A stretch of 5,205 bases of DNA. Origin: UBA7985 sp965658725. Its GTDB lineage: Bacteria; Pseudomonadota; Alphaproteobacteria; UBA7985. The stretch covers positions 1 through 5,205 of the forward strand of contig CBFHUI010000126.1 in the NCBI GenBank assembly GCA_965658725.1, written 5' to 3'. The notes beneath the pieces are model-generated. The model saw nothing but the letters and a program-made list of their open reading frames with translations, did no database searches and was not told the origin of the DNA. Position numbers and translations under genes: made by a program. Positions within the stretch are counted from its first letter, which is position 1; every line of letters begins with the position of its first letter. Shown piece by piece: positions 1 through 5,205 of the stretch.

Positions 1-377
1 TGATCTACGCCATGCCGCCGGTGGTGCGCCTGACCAACCTTGGTATCCGACTGGTACCCTTTGAGGTGGTTGAGGCCAGCCACGCCTTTGGCGCGAATTA
101 CCTCCAGCGCCTGTTCGGCACGCTGATCCCACTGGCGCTGCCCAACGTCTTCGCGGGCATTAACCAGACCATCATGATGGCGCTGGCCATGGTCGTGATC
201 GCAGCACTGGTTGGTGCGCCGGGTCTGGGGGCAGAAGTCCTTTCGGCTCAGGGCACGGTAAACCTTGCGCTGGGTCTCCAGTCTGGCTTCGCCGTTGCGT
301 TGATCGCAATCGTTATCGACCGGTCCTTCCACCTCTATGGTGAGCGGATGCAGCAACACCGAAAGGTAGGGCACTAA
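1..377 (+). CDS. proW: Glycine betaine/proline-type ABC transporter permease, C-terminal part (ProW/OpuAB family)
   Basis: This is the 3' end of an inner-membrane permease gene cut by the left edge; the frame is open from base 3 with no start visible, so the ATG at 12 is internal. About 124 residues remain. They contain the cytoplasmic EAA coupling loop (E24-A25-S26, G30, I42, P47 of the fragment), which docks onto the ATPase. It is followed by the segment IPLALPNVFAGINQ and the hydrophobic stretch with VVIAALVGAPGLG, both highly characteristic of ProW/OpuAB permeases. A last membrane helix lies at about residues 88-106, followed by a short basic cytoplasmic tail. The family imports glycine betaine, proline betaine, choline or related osmolytes. 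The stop codon lies 2 nt before the ATPase start, so the two are surely co-transcribed and probably translationally coupled. The exact substrate cannot be read from this part. The family call is very secure. Confidence 0.93.
   Translation, partial: IYAMPPVVRLTNLGIRLVPFEVVEASHAFGANYLQRLFGTLIPLALPNVFAGINQTIMMALAMVVIAALVGAPGLGAEVLSAQGTVNLALGLQSGFAVALIAIVIDRSFHLYGERMQQHRKVGH
368..371 (+). promoter_or_regulatory. Ribosome binding site of the ATPase gene
   Basis: AGGG lies 8 nt before the ATG at 380, inside the last codons of the permease gene, preceded by a second AAAGG at 362-366. Its position supports the chosen ATPase start and suggests coupled translation of permease and ATPase. Confidence 0.6.
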
Positions 378-379
378 GC

Positions 380-1429
380 ATGAGCGCAAACATCAAGGTC
401 GCCATTAAGAATCTCTACAAGATTTTTGGCAACAAACCGCAGGAAGCGCTGCAGTACGTAACCGATGGGTTGGGCAAGACGGAGCTTCTTGCCCAGCACA
501 ACCACGTGCTTGGCCTGAACAACATCAACATCGACATCCCGGAAAAGCAGATTCAGGTCATCATGGGCCTGTCTGGTTCGGGCAAGTCCACGCTGATCCG
601 TCACCTCAACCGCTTGATCGACCCGACCGCGGGTGTGGTCGAAGTGGATGGCGTTGACGTGCTCAAGATGGACAAGAAGGGTCTGCGGGATCTGCGTCAG
701 CAAAAGATGAGCATGGTGTTCCAGAAGTTCGCACTCATGCCGCACCGGACGGTCGCTGATAACGCCGCTTACGGCCTTCGCCTGCAAGGGGTTCGCCCCG
801 GCGAAGCCAAGGAGCGTGCGCAAAAGTGGATCGACCGCGTCGGCCTGACCGGCTTTGAGAAATCCTACCCCAGCCAGCTTTCCGGCGGCATGCAGCAGCG
901 TGTTGGTCTGGCGCGCGCGTTGGCGACGGATGCTGATATTCTGCTTATGGACGAAGCCTTCTCGGCGCTCGATCCGCTGATCCGTACGGACATGCAGGAC
1001 GTGCTGCTGGAGCTTCAGAAGGAGCTGAACAAGACCATCATCTTCATTACCCACGACCTCGACGAAGCCCTGCGCATCGGTGACGACATCGCCATCCTTC
1101 GTGATGGTGGGCTGGTGCAGAAGGGTGATCCGCAGGACATCGTCCTGCGTCCCGCTGATGATTACGTCTCTGACTTCATCATGGACATCAACCGGGGCCG
1201 CGTCGTCAAGGTGCGTTCAATCATGGACAAGGACGCGAAGGGCAGCGGGATCGAAGTTGACCTCGACATGGCCCTCGAAGACGCCATGCAGAGGATGAAA
1301 GACGACCCGTCAAAGCCTGCCACCGTCACCCAAGACGGCAAGGCTGTCGGCGCGCTCGATATGCGTGCGCTGATTGATGCAATCGAACGTCCAGCGCCTG
1401 AGACGGCGTCTGGCAACGTTTACCGGTAA
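380..1429 (+). CDS. proV: Glycine betaine/proline-type ABC transporter ATP-binding protein (ProV/OpuAA family)
   Basis: This 349-residue cytoplasmic ATPase powers the permease encoded just upstream. All nucleotide-binding motifs are intact: Walker A GLSGSGKST (63-71), Q-loop Q115, signature LSGGMQQ (168-174), Walker B ILLMDE (187-192), D-loop SALD (195-198) and H-loop H225. The start NLYKIFG, the MVFQKFALMPH segment and FSALDPLIRTDMQD are hallmarks of the ProV/OpuAA subfamily rather than of generic ABC ATPases. Residues from about 275 to 336 resemble one CBS-like unit (VVKVRSIM, then ATVTQDGKAVGALDMRALIDAI). E. coli ProV is about 400 residues, so the regulatory tail is short here. In relatives, tandem CBS domains sense ionic strength; whether this tail does so is uncertain. 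The ATG at 380 has a good upstream AGGG and gives a normal N-terminus. The substrate is inferred as a betaine or similar quaternary amine. Confidence 0.95.
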   Translation: MSANIKVAIKNLYKIFGNKPQEALQYVTDGLGKTELLAQHNHVLGLNNINIDIPEKQIQVIMGLSGSGKSTLIRHLNRLIDPTAGVVEVDGVDVLKMDKKGLRDLRQQKMSMVFQKFALMPHRTVADNAAYGLRLQGVRPGEAKERAQKWIDRVGLTGFEKSYPSQLSGGMQQRVGLARALATDADILLMDEAFSALDPLIRTDMQDVLLELQKELNKTIIFITHDLDEALRIGDDIAILRDGGLVQKGDPQDIVLRPADDYVSDFIMDINRGRVVKVRSIMDKDAKGSGIEVDLDMALEDAMQRMKDDPSKPATVTQDGKAVGALDMRALIDAIERPAPETASGNVYR

Positions 1430-1473
1430 TCAGTCCCCGCGCAGGCGCGAAGTCGGACGAAAAGAAAGATAAA

Positions 1474-1477
1474 GAGG
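1474..1477 (+). promoter_or_regulatory. Ribosome binding site of the anchored hypothetical protein
   Basis: GAGG lies 5 nt before the ATG at 1483 within a purine-rich leader. It fixes the start of the third gene of the operon and supports that gene as truly translated. Confidence 0.6.
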
Positions 1478-1482
1478 CTAAA

Positions 1483-2085
1483 ATGGCAAAGTACATCATC
1501 GGGGTCATCATTATTGCCCTCATGGGACTGGGCGGTTTCATCAACTACGGCCGGGAACGTTCCGGGGCGTGTTCGGCAGACTTCGTGAAGGATTACCTCC
1601 GCGGTGAACTGGTGGACCGCTACCTTGACGAGTCCGTGTTCTACATCAACCTGAGTGCTGGTCTGAAGGATGAGCGGGTGACCGCAGCGTCGCTGAGCGA
1701 GTTACAAACGCAGAAGGATGCGATCGACGCCGAGTTGGCAAACAATGACATCGCGTCTCGCGAAGTCAGCCCCAGCACGCGTACGAAGAAGACCTGCCTG
1801 ACCCGTCTTGAAGTCAACGGCGGCTTTGTGGAAGCGCGCTACAACCTGACCGTTGAGCCTATGCCGGGCAGCGAGTTTCAGGAGCGTTACGCCAAGCGCC
1901 GGAAGAACATCATCCTGCTCGAAGACCTCGAAGCCGGTAAGATCTACGACGAAGTTGAAGTTGCTGTGTTCTCCCGTCGGTCCTTCTACATGAAGGAAAA
2001 CCGCTTCCCGAACATCCAGTACGCGCAGGCTTACACGCCGGAAGAAGGGATCTCTACCGGGGTGGTTTCGGAGATGCCGAAGTAA
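1483..2085 (+). CDS. Unrecognised membrane-anchored protein in the betaine transporter operon
   Basis: I do not recognise this 200-residue protein. It begins with one hydrophobic segment (about residues 4-20, IIGVIIIALMGLGGF) flanked by K3 and by R24/R26. This could be a signal anchor, although the positive charges on both sides leave the topology open. The rest is soluble and charged, with a probable helical region at about 62-90 and a mixed strand-like part from about 105 to 165 (for example CLTRLEVNGGFVEARYNLTVE). There are only two cysteines, C30 and C105, which could form a disulfide if the domain is periplasmic. C30 is not preceded by a lipobox, so a lipoprotein is unlikely. The gene has a good ribosome binding site, follows the ATPase by 53 nt on the same strand, and is followed by a strong terminator. 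It is therefore most likely the last gene of the transporter operon. A helper role in transport or osmotic sensing is only an inference from position. Confidence 0.85.
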   Translation: MAKYIIGVIIIALMGLGGFINYGRERSGACSADFVKDYLRGELVDRYLDESVFYINLSAGLKDERVTAASLSELQTQKDAIDAELANNDIASREVSPSTRTKKTCLTRLEVNGGFVEARYNLTVEPMPGSEFQERYAKRRKNIILLEDLEAGKIYDEVEVAVFSRRSFYMKENRFPNIQYAQAYTPEEGISTGVVSEMPK

Positions 2086-2112
2086 ACCTCTGGCGGTTTC
2101 GCCAAGCCTTTC

Positions 2113-2147
2113 AAACCCCCGCTGCCGTCTGGTCGCGGGGGTTTTTT
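2113..2147 (+). terminator. Rho-independent terminator closing the transporter operon
   Basis: AAACCCCCGC (2113-2122) pairs perfectly with GCGGGGGTTT (2135-2144) around a 12-nt loop, and six T residues run from 2142 to 2147. The stem is GC-rich and begins 27 nt after the stop codon of the anchored protein. A smaller hairpin, TGGCG-GTTT-CGCCA (2091-2104), stands just before it. The terminator separates the transporter operon from the DUF1989 gene. Confidence 0.92.
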
Positions 2148-2182
2148 CTTGGCACAAGGGAGGGACGTTACCCAAGCCTGCT

Positions 2183-2186
2183 GGAG
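2183..2186 (+). promoter_or_regulatory. Ribosome binding site supporting the 2197 start of the DUF1989 gene
   Basis: GGAG lies 10 nt before the ATG at 2197. It favours this start over the in-frame TTG at 2149, which lies at the end of the terminator T-run and has only T residues where a binding site should be. A second purine run (GGGAGGG, 2158-2164) has no in-frame start at a suitable distance. Confidence 0.45.
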
Positions 2187-2196
2187 CTGTCTGCCG

Positions 2197-3066
2197 ATGA
2201 AACTCAAGGACCCCGAATTCCCCCGCCCCAAAGACGCGCAAGCCCGCCTGGGCGTGGAGCCGGTGATTTGCTACCCCGTGGATACGCTGCCGCCCGCGCC
2301 AATGGATCTGTACAGGGCCGCGCGGGAGGGGATGGAGAAGATCAGCAGGGCACTGGCGCCGCCGCGGGATGCAGTGACCTTCACCGTGCCGGCGGGGCAC
2401 TTTTTCCGCATTTACTCGGTCGAGGGGCCGCAGGTCGGCGATCTGAACCTGTGGAACGCTAATGATTTGTCGGAGCGGTTCTATACCGGCAAGACGCGGG
2501 CGCTGCACGGAACCCACCTGTCGACCGGCGACCGGATGTGGACCAGCTTTCCGCACATGCGGCCCATGGCGACGATTACGGCGGATACGCTGGACTGGTA
2601 CGGTTTTGACGCCTTTGGCGGCTCGGTGCACGACGTGATCGGCACCCGCTGTGACCCCTATACAGCCAACACGCTCAGCGGCGGTCACTACCACAACTGT
2701 TGCCACTCCAACCTCAGCCGCACGCTGGCTGAGCAGACGGGTCGGCCGATCCACGATGTTGAAGCGGACGTGCACGACGTGCTCAACGTGTTCATGTGCA
2801 CCGGGTTCACCCGCGATACGCAGCAATACTTCATGAAGTCCAGTCCCGTGCGGCCCGGCGACTATCTGGAGTTCTTTGCTGAAATCGACCTGCTCGGCGC
2901 GCTGTCGGCCTGTCCGGGCGGGGACTGTTCGAGCGAGCATTCCTCTGACACCGCCGCCTGTCATCCGTTGCTCGTGGAGGTCTATCGTCCTGTGAACCAG
3001 GCGCTGGAGGATGCGGGCTGGCAGTCGCCGCCACGCAACGGCTACGATCGCACCCACGGGCTCTAG
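2197..3066 (+). CDS. DUF1989 family protein (urea carboxylase-associated protein family)
   Basis: This 289-residue soluble protein belongs to the DUF1989 family. Some members are the two subunits of carboxyguanidine deiminase, which works beside guanidine carboxylase (formerly called urea carboxylase). Family marks are VPAGHFFRIYSVEGPQVGDLN (61-84 region), the F-T-x-x-T-R-A-L-like segment YTGKTRALHGTHLSTGDRM (96-114), HDVIGTRCDPY (145-155), HYHNCCHSNL (164-173), KPGDY-like RPGDYLEFFAEIDLLGALSACP (219-240) and the paired cysteines C239/C244. Conserved His and Cys residues in such motifs fit metal binding, probably zinc; that is family knowledge plus inference. It is longer than the roughly 200-240 residues I expect for the urea/guanidine-associated subunits, with extra segments at both ends. 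No carboxylase, allophanate hydrolase or second DUF1989 gene is next to it, so its substrate is unknown. The start is the ATG at 2197; a TTG at 2149 would add 16 unlikely residues. It has its own transcription unit after the terminator and nearly abuts the convergent yaiI gene. Confidence 0.9.
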   Translation: MKLKDPEFPRPKDAQARLGVEPVICYPVDTLPPAPMDLYRAAREGMEKISRALAPPRDAVTFTVPAGHFFRIYSVEGPQVGDLNLWNANDLSERFYTGKTRALHGTHLSTGDRMWTSFPHMRPMATITADTLDWYGFDAFGGSVHDVIGTRCDPYTANTLSGGHYHNCCHSNLSRTLAEQTGRPIHDVEADVHDVLNVFMCTGFTRDTQQYFMKSSPVRPGDYLEFFAEIDLLGALSACPGGDCSSEHSSDTAACHPLLVEVYRPVNQALEDAGWQSPPRNGYDRTHGL

Positions 3067-3075
3067 CGCGGCGGT

Positions 3076-3561
3076 TCAGCTTGCGCGTTTGAGCCGCTCA
3101 ATGGCTTCGTGCAGGGACTGAAGAAAGCGGGAGCGGTCCGCCTTGGAAAAGGGCGCTGGTCCGCCAACGTGCCCGCCTCCAATGCCGGGTCCATCGCTCT
3201 TGCTGCCCACCGAAGCGCGGAGATCGGCCATGATTCCGCGCGTCGCCACGGCGTTGCCGATCGCCGCGTCTGTAAAGGGCTTGCCCGTGTGCGCCAGAAC
3301 CGGTGCACCGGCATCGAGGCAGCGTTGGGCGAGCAGAATATCTGCGGTGATTACAATGGTTTCCGCGCTGGCGTGCTCGGCGATCCAGTCGTCGGCAGCA
3401 TCAAAGCCGTCGCTGACCACTTGCAGCTCGATCAGACCGCCGCGGGGAAAGCGAAAGTAGCTGTTTGAAACCAGCGTCACGGGCAAGCGGTGGCGCTCGG
3501 CGACCTTGTAGATTTCTTCTTTGACGGGGCAGGCGTCGGCATCGACGAGAATTCGGATCAT
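3076..3561 (-). CDS. yaiI: UPF0178 family protein YaiI/YqxD (DUF188, PIN/NYN-like fold)
   Basis: This 161-residue cytoplasmic protein is a clear member of the UPF0178 (YaiI/YqxD) family. Conserved blocks appear in order: ILVDADACPVK (4-14), SNSYFRFP (32-39), VVSDGFDAADDWIAEHA (48-64), ETIVITADILLA (67-78), GKPFTDAAIGNAVATR (93-108) and, near the end, GGPAPFSKADRSRFLQSL (133-150). The acidic residues D7, D9, D57/D58 and D74 sit where metal-dependent nucleases of the related PIN/NYN fold place theirs. The family has no firmly established role, so nuclease activity is only a fold-based suggestion. The length matches the family (about 150-160). The ATG at 3561 (complement) gives the canonical N-terminus, but the upstream site is weak (a G-run ends 1 nt before the start). 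It converges on the DUF1989 gene with 9 nt between stop codons, and diverges from the DMT transporter gene. Confidence 0.93.
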   Translation of the reverse strand: MIRILVDADACPVKEEIYKVAERHRLPVTLVSNSYFRFPRGGLIELQVVSDGFDAADDWIAEHASAETIVITADILLAQRCLDAGAPVLAHTGKPFTDAAIGNAVATRGIMADLRASVGSKSDGPGIGGGHVGGPAPFSKADRSRFLQSLHEAIERLKRAS

Positions 3562-3693
3562 GCCCCCGTATAGCCAGCCGCTGCCGCTTTCCCAAGCCCT
3601 TCGCGCAGATCAAAGCCTGTTGCGCTCAAAGGCGACGCCTGCTGTGCCGGTTTTGCGCGCGACGTCGGTGGGCATATCGGCGAAGAGCAGGCC
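3562..3693. other. Divergent intergenic region between yaiI and the DMT transporter
   Basis: This 132-nt gap must carry the 5' signals for both flanking genes. I see no convincing sigma-70 promoter pair on either strand. The nearest candidate on the plus strand (TTGCGC at 3653, TATCGG at 3675) is poor and lies almost on the start codon. A GACGTC palindrome at 3661-3666 is too short to call an operator. No RNA gene or ORF with coding character is evident. Confidence 0.5.
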
Positions 3694-4641
3694 ATGACAG
3701 CTCAAAAGAACGCCGCCCTGATTGGTGGTGACATCATGGTCGGGGCGGTGCTCATGGTCGTGTTTTCGCTGGTGGCCCCAGTGCAAGACACGATCGCCAA
3801 GCTCGCCACCGACCACATCTCCAGCGGCGTTATCTCTTTCTTCCGTTTTGCGGTGCAGGCGGCGGTGCTGGTGCCGTTGGTGGTGGTGATGCTCGGTTGG
3901 CGGCGGCTGTGGCCGCGCCACGCACCGCACTTGCACGCTCTACGCGGGGTTCTGATGGCGGTGGTGACGGTGTTGTTCGTGGTGGCGCTGGAGAGCATGT
4001 ACGTCGCCGACGCGATGGCGATATTCTTTGTTGAGCCGATGTTCCTGACACTGCTCAGCGGGTTGATCCTGCGAGAAAGCGTTGGCTGGCGGCGCTATGC
4101 GGCGTGCGCTGTCGGGTTTATCGGCGCGCTGTTTGTCATCCAGCCAAGCTTTGAGGAGTTGGGCTGGGTCGCCTTCTTACCGCTGGGCGTGGCCTTCCTG
4201 TTCGCATTCTACCTGATCCTGACGCGCCATCTGAGCCAGTATGACGAACCGCTCGCCATGCAGGCTTATACCGGCGTATCAGGCGCCGTGTTCATAGCGG
4301 CGCTGTTGCTGATCTTCGACCCCCTCGGTGCGCCCGTGTTCAAGATTTCTGTGCCGGACAGCAACCTGCTGTGGCTGGGGCTGTTGTCACTGGGACTGAT
4401 TGCGACTGCCAACCATCTGGCTCTGGTGCAAGCGTTCAAGCGCGCGCCGGCGTCGATCCTCGCGCCGATCCAGTATCTGGAGATTGTGACCGGGGTGCTG
4501 CTGGGTTGGCTCATCTGGGACTATGTGCCCAATGCCCTGAAGTGGGTGGGTATTGCTATCATCGTTGGCTCGGGCCTGTACATCATATGGCGCGAGCGCG
4601 TGGCCGCACAGGCTGCAAGAAAGCAAGCCGATTCTCGTTGA
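3694..4641 (+). CDS. DMT superfamily transporter with two EamA domains
   Basis: This 315-residue inner-membrane protein has ten predicted helices, at about residues 14-34, 45-68, 82-100, 105-125, 132-150, 157-177, 190-209, 226-247, 254-272 and 279-299. They are arranged as two five-helix EamA repeats. Typical marks are the end of helix 4 leading to LILRESVGWRRYAACAVGFIGALFVIQP (124-151) and the second-half segment AFKRAPASILAPIQYLEIVTG (247-267), followed by W-V-G-I-A-I-I-V-G-S-G-L-Y. A basic tail follows the last helix and is probably cytoplasmic. Members usually export small metabolites such as amino acids, purines or drugs; substrate cannot be predicted from sequence alone. The ATG at 3694 is preceded by AGCAGG close to the start, a moderate site. 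The ATG at 3736 would remove 14 residues and is possible. The gene has no obvious functional tie to its neighbours. Confidence 0.93.
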   Translation: MTAQKNAALIGGDIMVGAVLMVVFSLVAPVQDTIAKLATDHISSGVISFFRFAVQAAVLVPLVVVMLGWRRLWPRHAPHLHALRGVLMAVVTVLFVVALESMYVADAMAIFFVEPMFLTLLSGLILRESVGWRRYAACAVGFIGALFVIQPSFEELGWVAFLPLGVAFLFAFYLILTRHLSQYDEPLAMQAYTGVSGAVFIAALLLIFDPLGAPVFKISVPDSNLLWLGLLSLGLIATANHLALVQAFKRAPASILAPIQYLEIVTGVLLGWLIWDYVPNALKWVGIAIIVGSGLYIIWRERVAAQAARKQADSR

Positions 4642-4718
4642 AACGCTTTGTTTGGCCGCGCAAATGAACCATATGTCTTGCAAGCGCAACGCGAGGCCAA
4701 GTCTGCTGGGATGAACGG

Positions 4719-5177
4719 ATGCAAGTAACTGTCAACGCGCAGACGTATGAGGTCGATGTCGAGGACGACATGCCGCTTTTGTGGGTGCTGCGGGATGAAC
4801 TGGGCATCACCGGGCCGAAGTACGGCTGCGGCATTGCGCAATGCGGGGCCTGTACCGTGCATGTGGATGGCAAGGCTGTCCGATCCTGCGTGCTGCAAGT
4901 CGGGGAGGTGAGCGGCGCGATTACCACCATTGAAGGGCTCGGCACGCCGGAGAACCTGCACGCGGTCCAAGCCGCGTGGATCGAGCATCAAGTTGCCCAG
5001 TGCGGCTACTGTCAGGCGGGGCAGATCATGGCGACGGCGGACCTGCTGTCCCGGATCCCCGACCCGAGCGATGCGCAGATCGATGCGGCGCTGTCTGCCA
5101 ACCTGTGCCGCTGCGGCACGTACCCCCGTATCCGTGCTGCCGTGAAAACGGCGGCGGCGCGCCTGCGGGAGGCTTAG
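4719..5177 (+). CDS. iorA: (2Fe-2S)-binding small subunit of a molybdenum hydroxylase, isoquinoline 1-oxidoreductase alpha-subunit type
   Basis: This 152-residue subunit passes electrons from a molybdopterin large subunit through two [2Fe-2S] clusters. The N-terminal ferredoxin-like domain (about 1-75) has the plant-type ligands C37, C42, C45 and C57 in YGCGIAQCGACTVHVDG and RSC. The C-terminal helical domain (about 76-152) has C95, C98, C130 and C132 in QCGYCQAGQIM and NLCRCGTYPRIR. All eight ligands are present and the length is normal. CGYCQ-GQIM together with NLCRCGTY points to the IorA group, which uses membrane or cytochrome acceptors and has no FAD subunit, rather than to CoxS or xanthine dehydrogenase subunits. 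The real substrate may be an aldehyde or N-heterocycle and is unknown. A GGGA at 4708-4711 lies 7 nt before the ATG. A weak TTGTTT-N16-CATATG pair at 4648-4675 could be its promoter. The next gene appears to start 8 nt after the stop, as expected for the large subunit. Confidence 0.93.
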   Translation: MQVTVNAQTYEVDVEDDMPLLWVLRDELGITGPKYGCGIAQCGACTVHVDGKAVRSCVLQVGEVSGAITTIEGLGTPENLHAVQAAWIEHQVAQCGYCQAGQIMATADLLSRIPDPSDAQIDAALSANLCRCGTYPRIRAAVKTAAARLREA

Positions 5178-5185
5178 GCGCAGAC

Positions 5186-5205
5186 ATGGCATCAGCAAAG
5201 ACGAT
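5186..5205 (+). CDS. Start of a next gene, probably the molybdopterin-binding large subunit (partial)
   Basis: An ATG at 5186 opens a frame reading MASAKT to the window edge, 8 nt after the iorA-like stop codon. GGAGG at 5168-5172 lies 13 nt upstream, a rather long spacing, with AGG at 5176-5178 closer. In this family the large IorB-type subunit gene normally follows the small one, so this is the expected position. Only six residues are visible, so identity is inferred from context and the start itself is unproven. Confidence 0.4.

Noticed and set aside
374..1054. A 226-codon minus-strand frame opposite the ProV-like ATPase.
   Set aside because: It is in codon register with a strongly conserved sense gene and has no family features; it is an antisense shadow.
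2149..2164. TTGGCAC resembling a sigma-54 -24 element or a sigma-70 -35 box before the DUF1989 gene.
   Set aside because: The required GC-containing -12 element is absent (AGGG instead of TTGC), and no -10 box lies about 17 nt downstream.
2149..2196. An upstream TTG start for the DUF1989 protein adding 16 residues (MAQGRDVTQACWSCLP).
   Set aside because: The TTG directly follows the terminator T-run and has no ribosome binding site, and the added residues do not look like a family N-terminus; the ATG at 2197 has GGAG upstream.
1702..3057. A 451-codon open frame on the minus strand, the longest in the window, spanning the anchored protein gene, the terminator and most of the DUF1989 gene.
   Set aside because: Its codons lie in exact register with the two sense genes, where antisense stops arise only from sense TTA, CTA and TCA codons, which are rare in this GC-rich genome. 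The translation is rich in R, H, G and V, has no recognisable domain, and runs across a terminator.
4648..4675. TTGTTT and CATATG with 16-nt spacing as a promoter for the iron-sulfur subunit gene.
   Set aside because: Each box matches the consensus at only about half of its positions, too weak to list as a feature without transcript data.
4677..4684. CTTGCAAG palindrome upstream of the iron-sulfur subunit gene.
   Set aside because: An 8-base palindrome is expected by chance at this scale, and no second copy or regulator gene is visible.
4521..5198. A 225-codon minus-strand frame opposite the DMT end and the iron-sulfur subunit.
   Set aside because: It is in register with the iron-sulfur gene, which has all eight cluster cysteines, and its own translation shows no recognisable motif.
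1..5205. Search for CRISPR arrays, tRNA genes, insertion sequence ends, attachment sites and long direct repeats.
   Set aside because: No regularly spaced repeats, cloverleaf-forming sequences, transposase frames or inverted terminal repeats were seen by eye; a computed repeat and tRNA scan would settle this.

Overview
The window suggests a Gram-negative, probably alphaproteobacterial organism, possibly marine. The genome is fairly GC-rich. The best-matching families (a ProVW/OpuA-type betaine transporter, a DUF1989 protein, a stand-alone IorA-type iron-sulfur subunit and a DMT/EamA exporter) are often found together in that group. This placement is inferred from protein character only; no rRNA or other marker gene is present.

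Layout. Positions 1-2147 hold the end of a plus-strand operon. It contains the C-terminal part of a ProW-type quaternary-amine ABC permease, a complete ProV-type ATPase 2 nt downstream, and, after 53 nt, a 200-residue protein with one N-terminal membrane anchor that I do not recognise. A clear intrinsic terminator (2113-2147) closes the operon. A DUF1989 (urea carboxylase-associated family) gene starts about 50 nt beyond the terminator, most likely at 2197. It converges, with only 9 nt between stop codons, on a minus-strand yaiI/yqxD (UPF0178) gene at 3076-3561. A 132-nt divergent gap leads to a plus-strand ten-helix EamA/DMT transporter (3694-4641). After 77 nt comes the small [2Fe-2S] subunit of a molybdenum hydroxylase of the isoquinoline 1-oxidoreductase type (4719-5177). 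The last 20 bases look like the start of the next gene, expected to be the large molybdopterin subunit.

How the genes work together. The permease and ATPase form one importer for glycine betaine, proline betaine or a related compound; its substrate-binding protein is expected to the left of the window. The anchored unknown protein shares the transcript and may be an accessory factor. The IorA-like subunit needs a large catalytic partner, which probably begins at 5186. The DUF1989, YaiI and DMT genes look like independent units; no shared pathway can be shown from the sequence.

I found no tRNA, rRNA, CRISPR array, insertion sequence or prophage remnant. Most of the window is ordinary chromosomal content. 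The points most worth a second look are the unrecognised protein in the transporter operon, the shortened regulatory tail of the ATPase, and the orphan DUF1989 enzyme.
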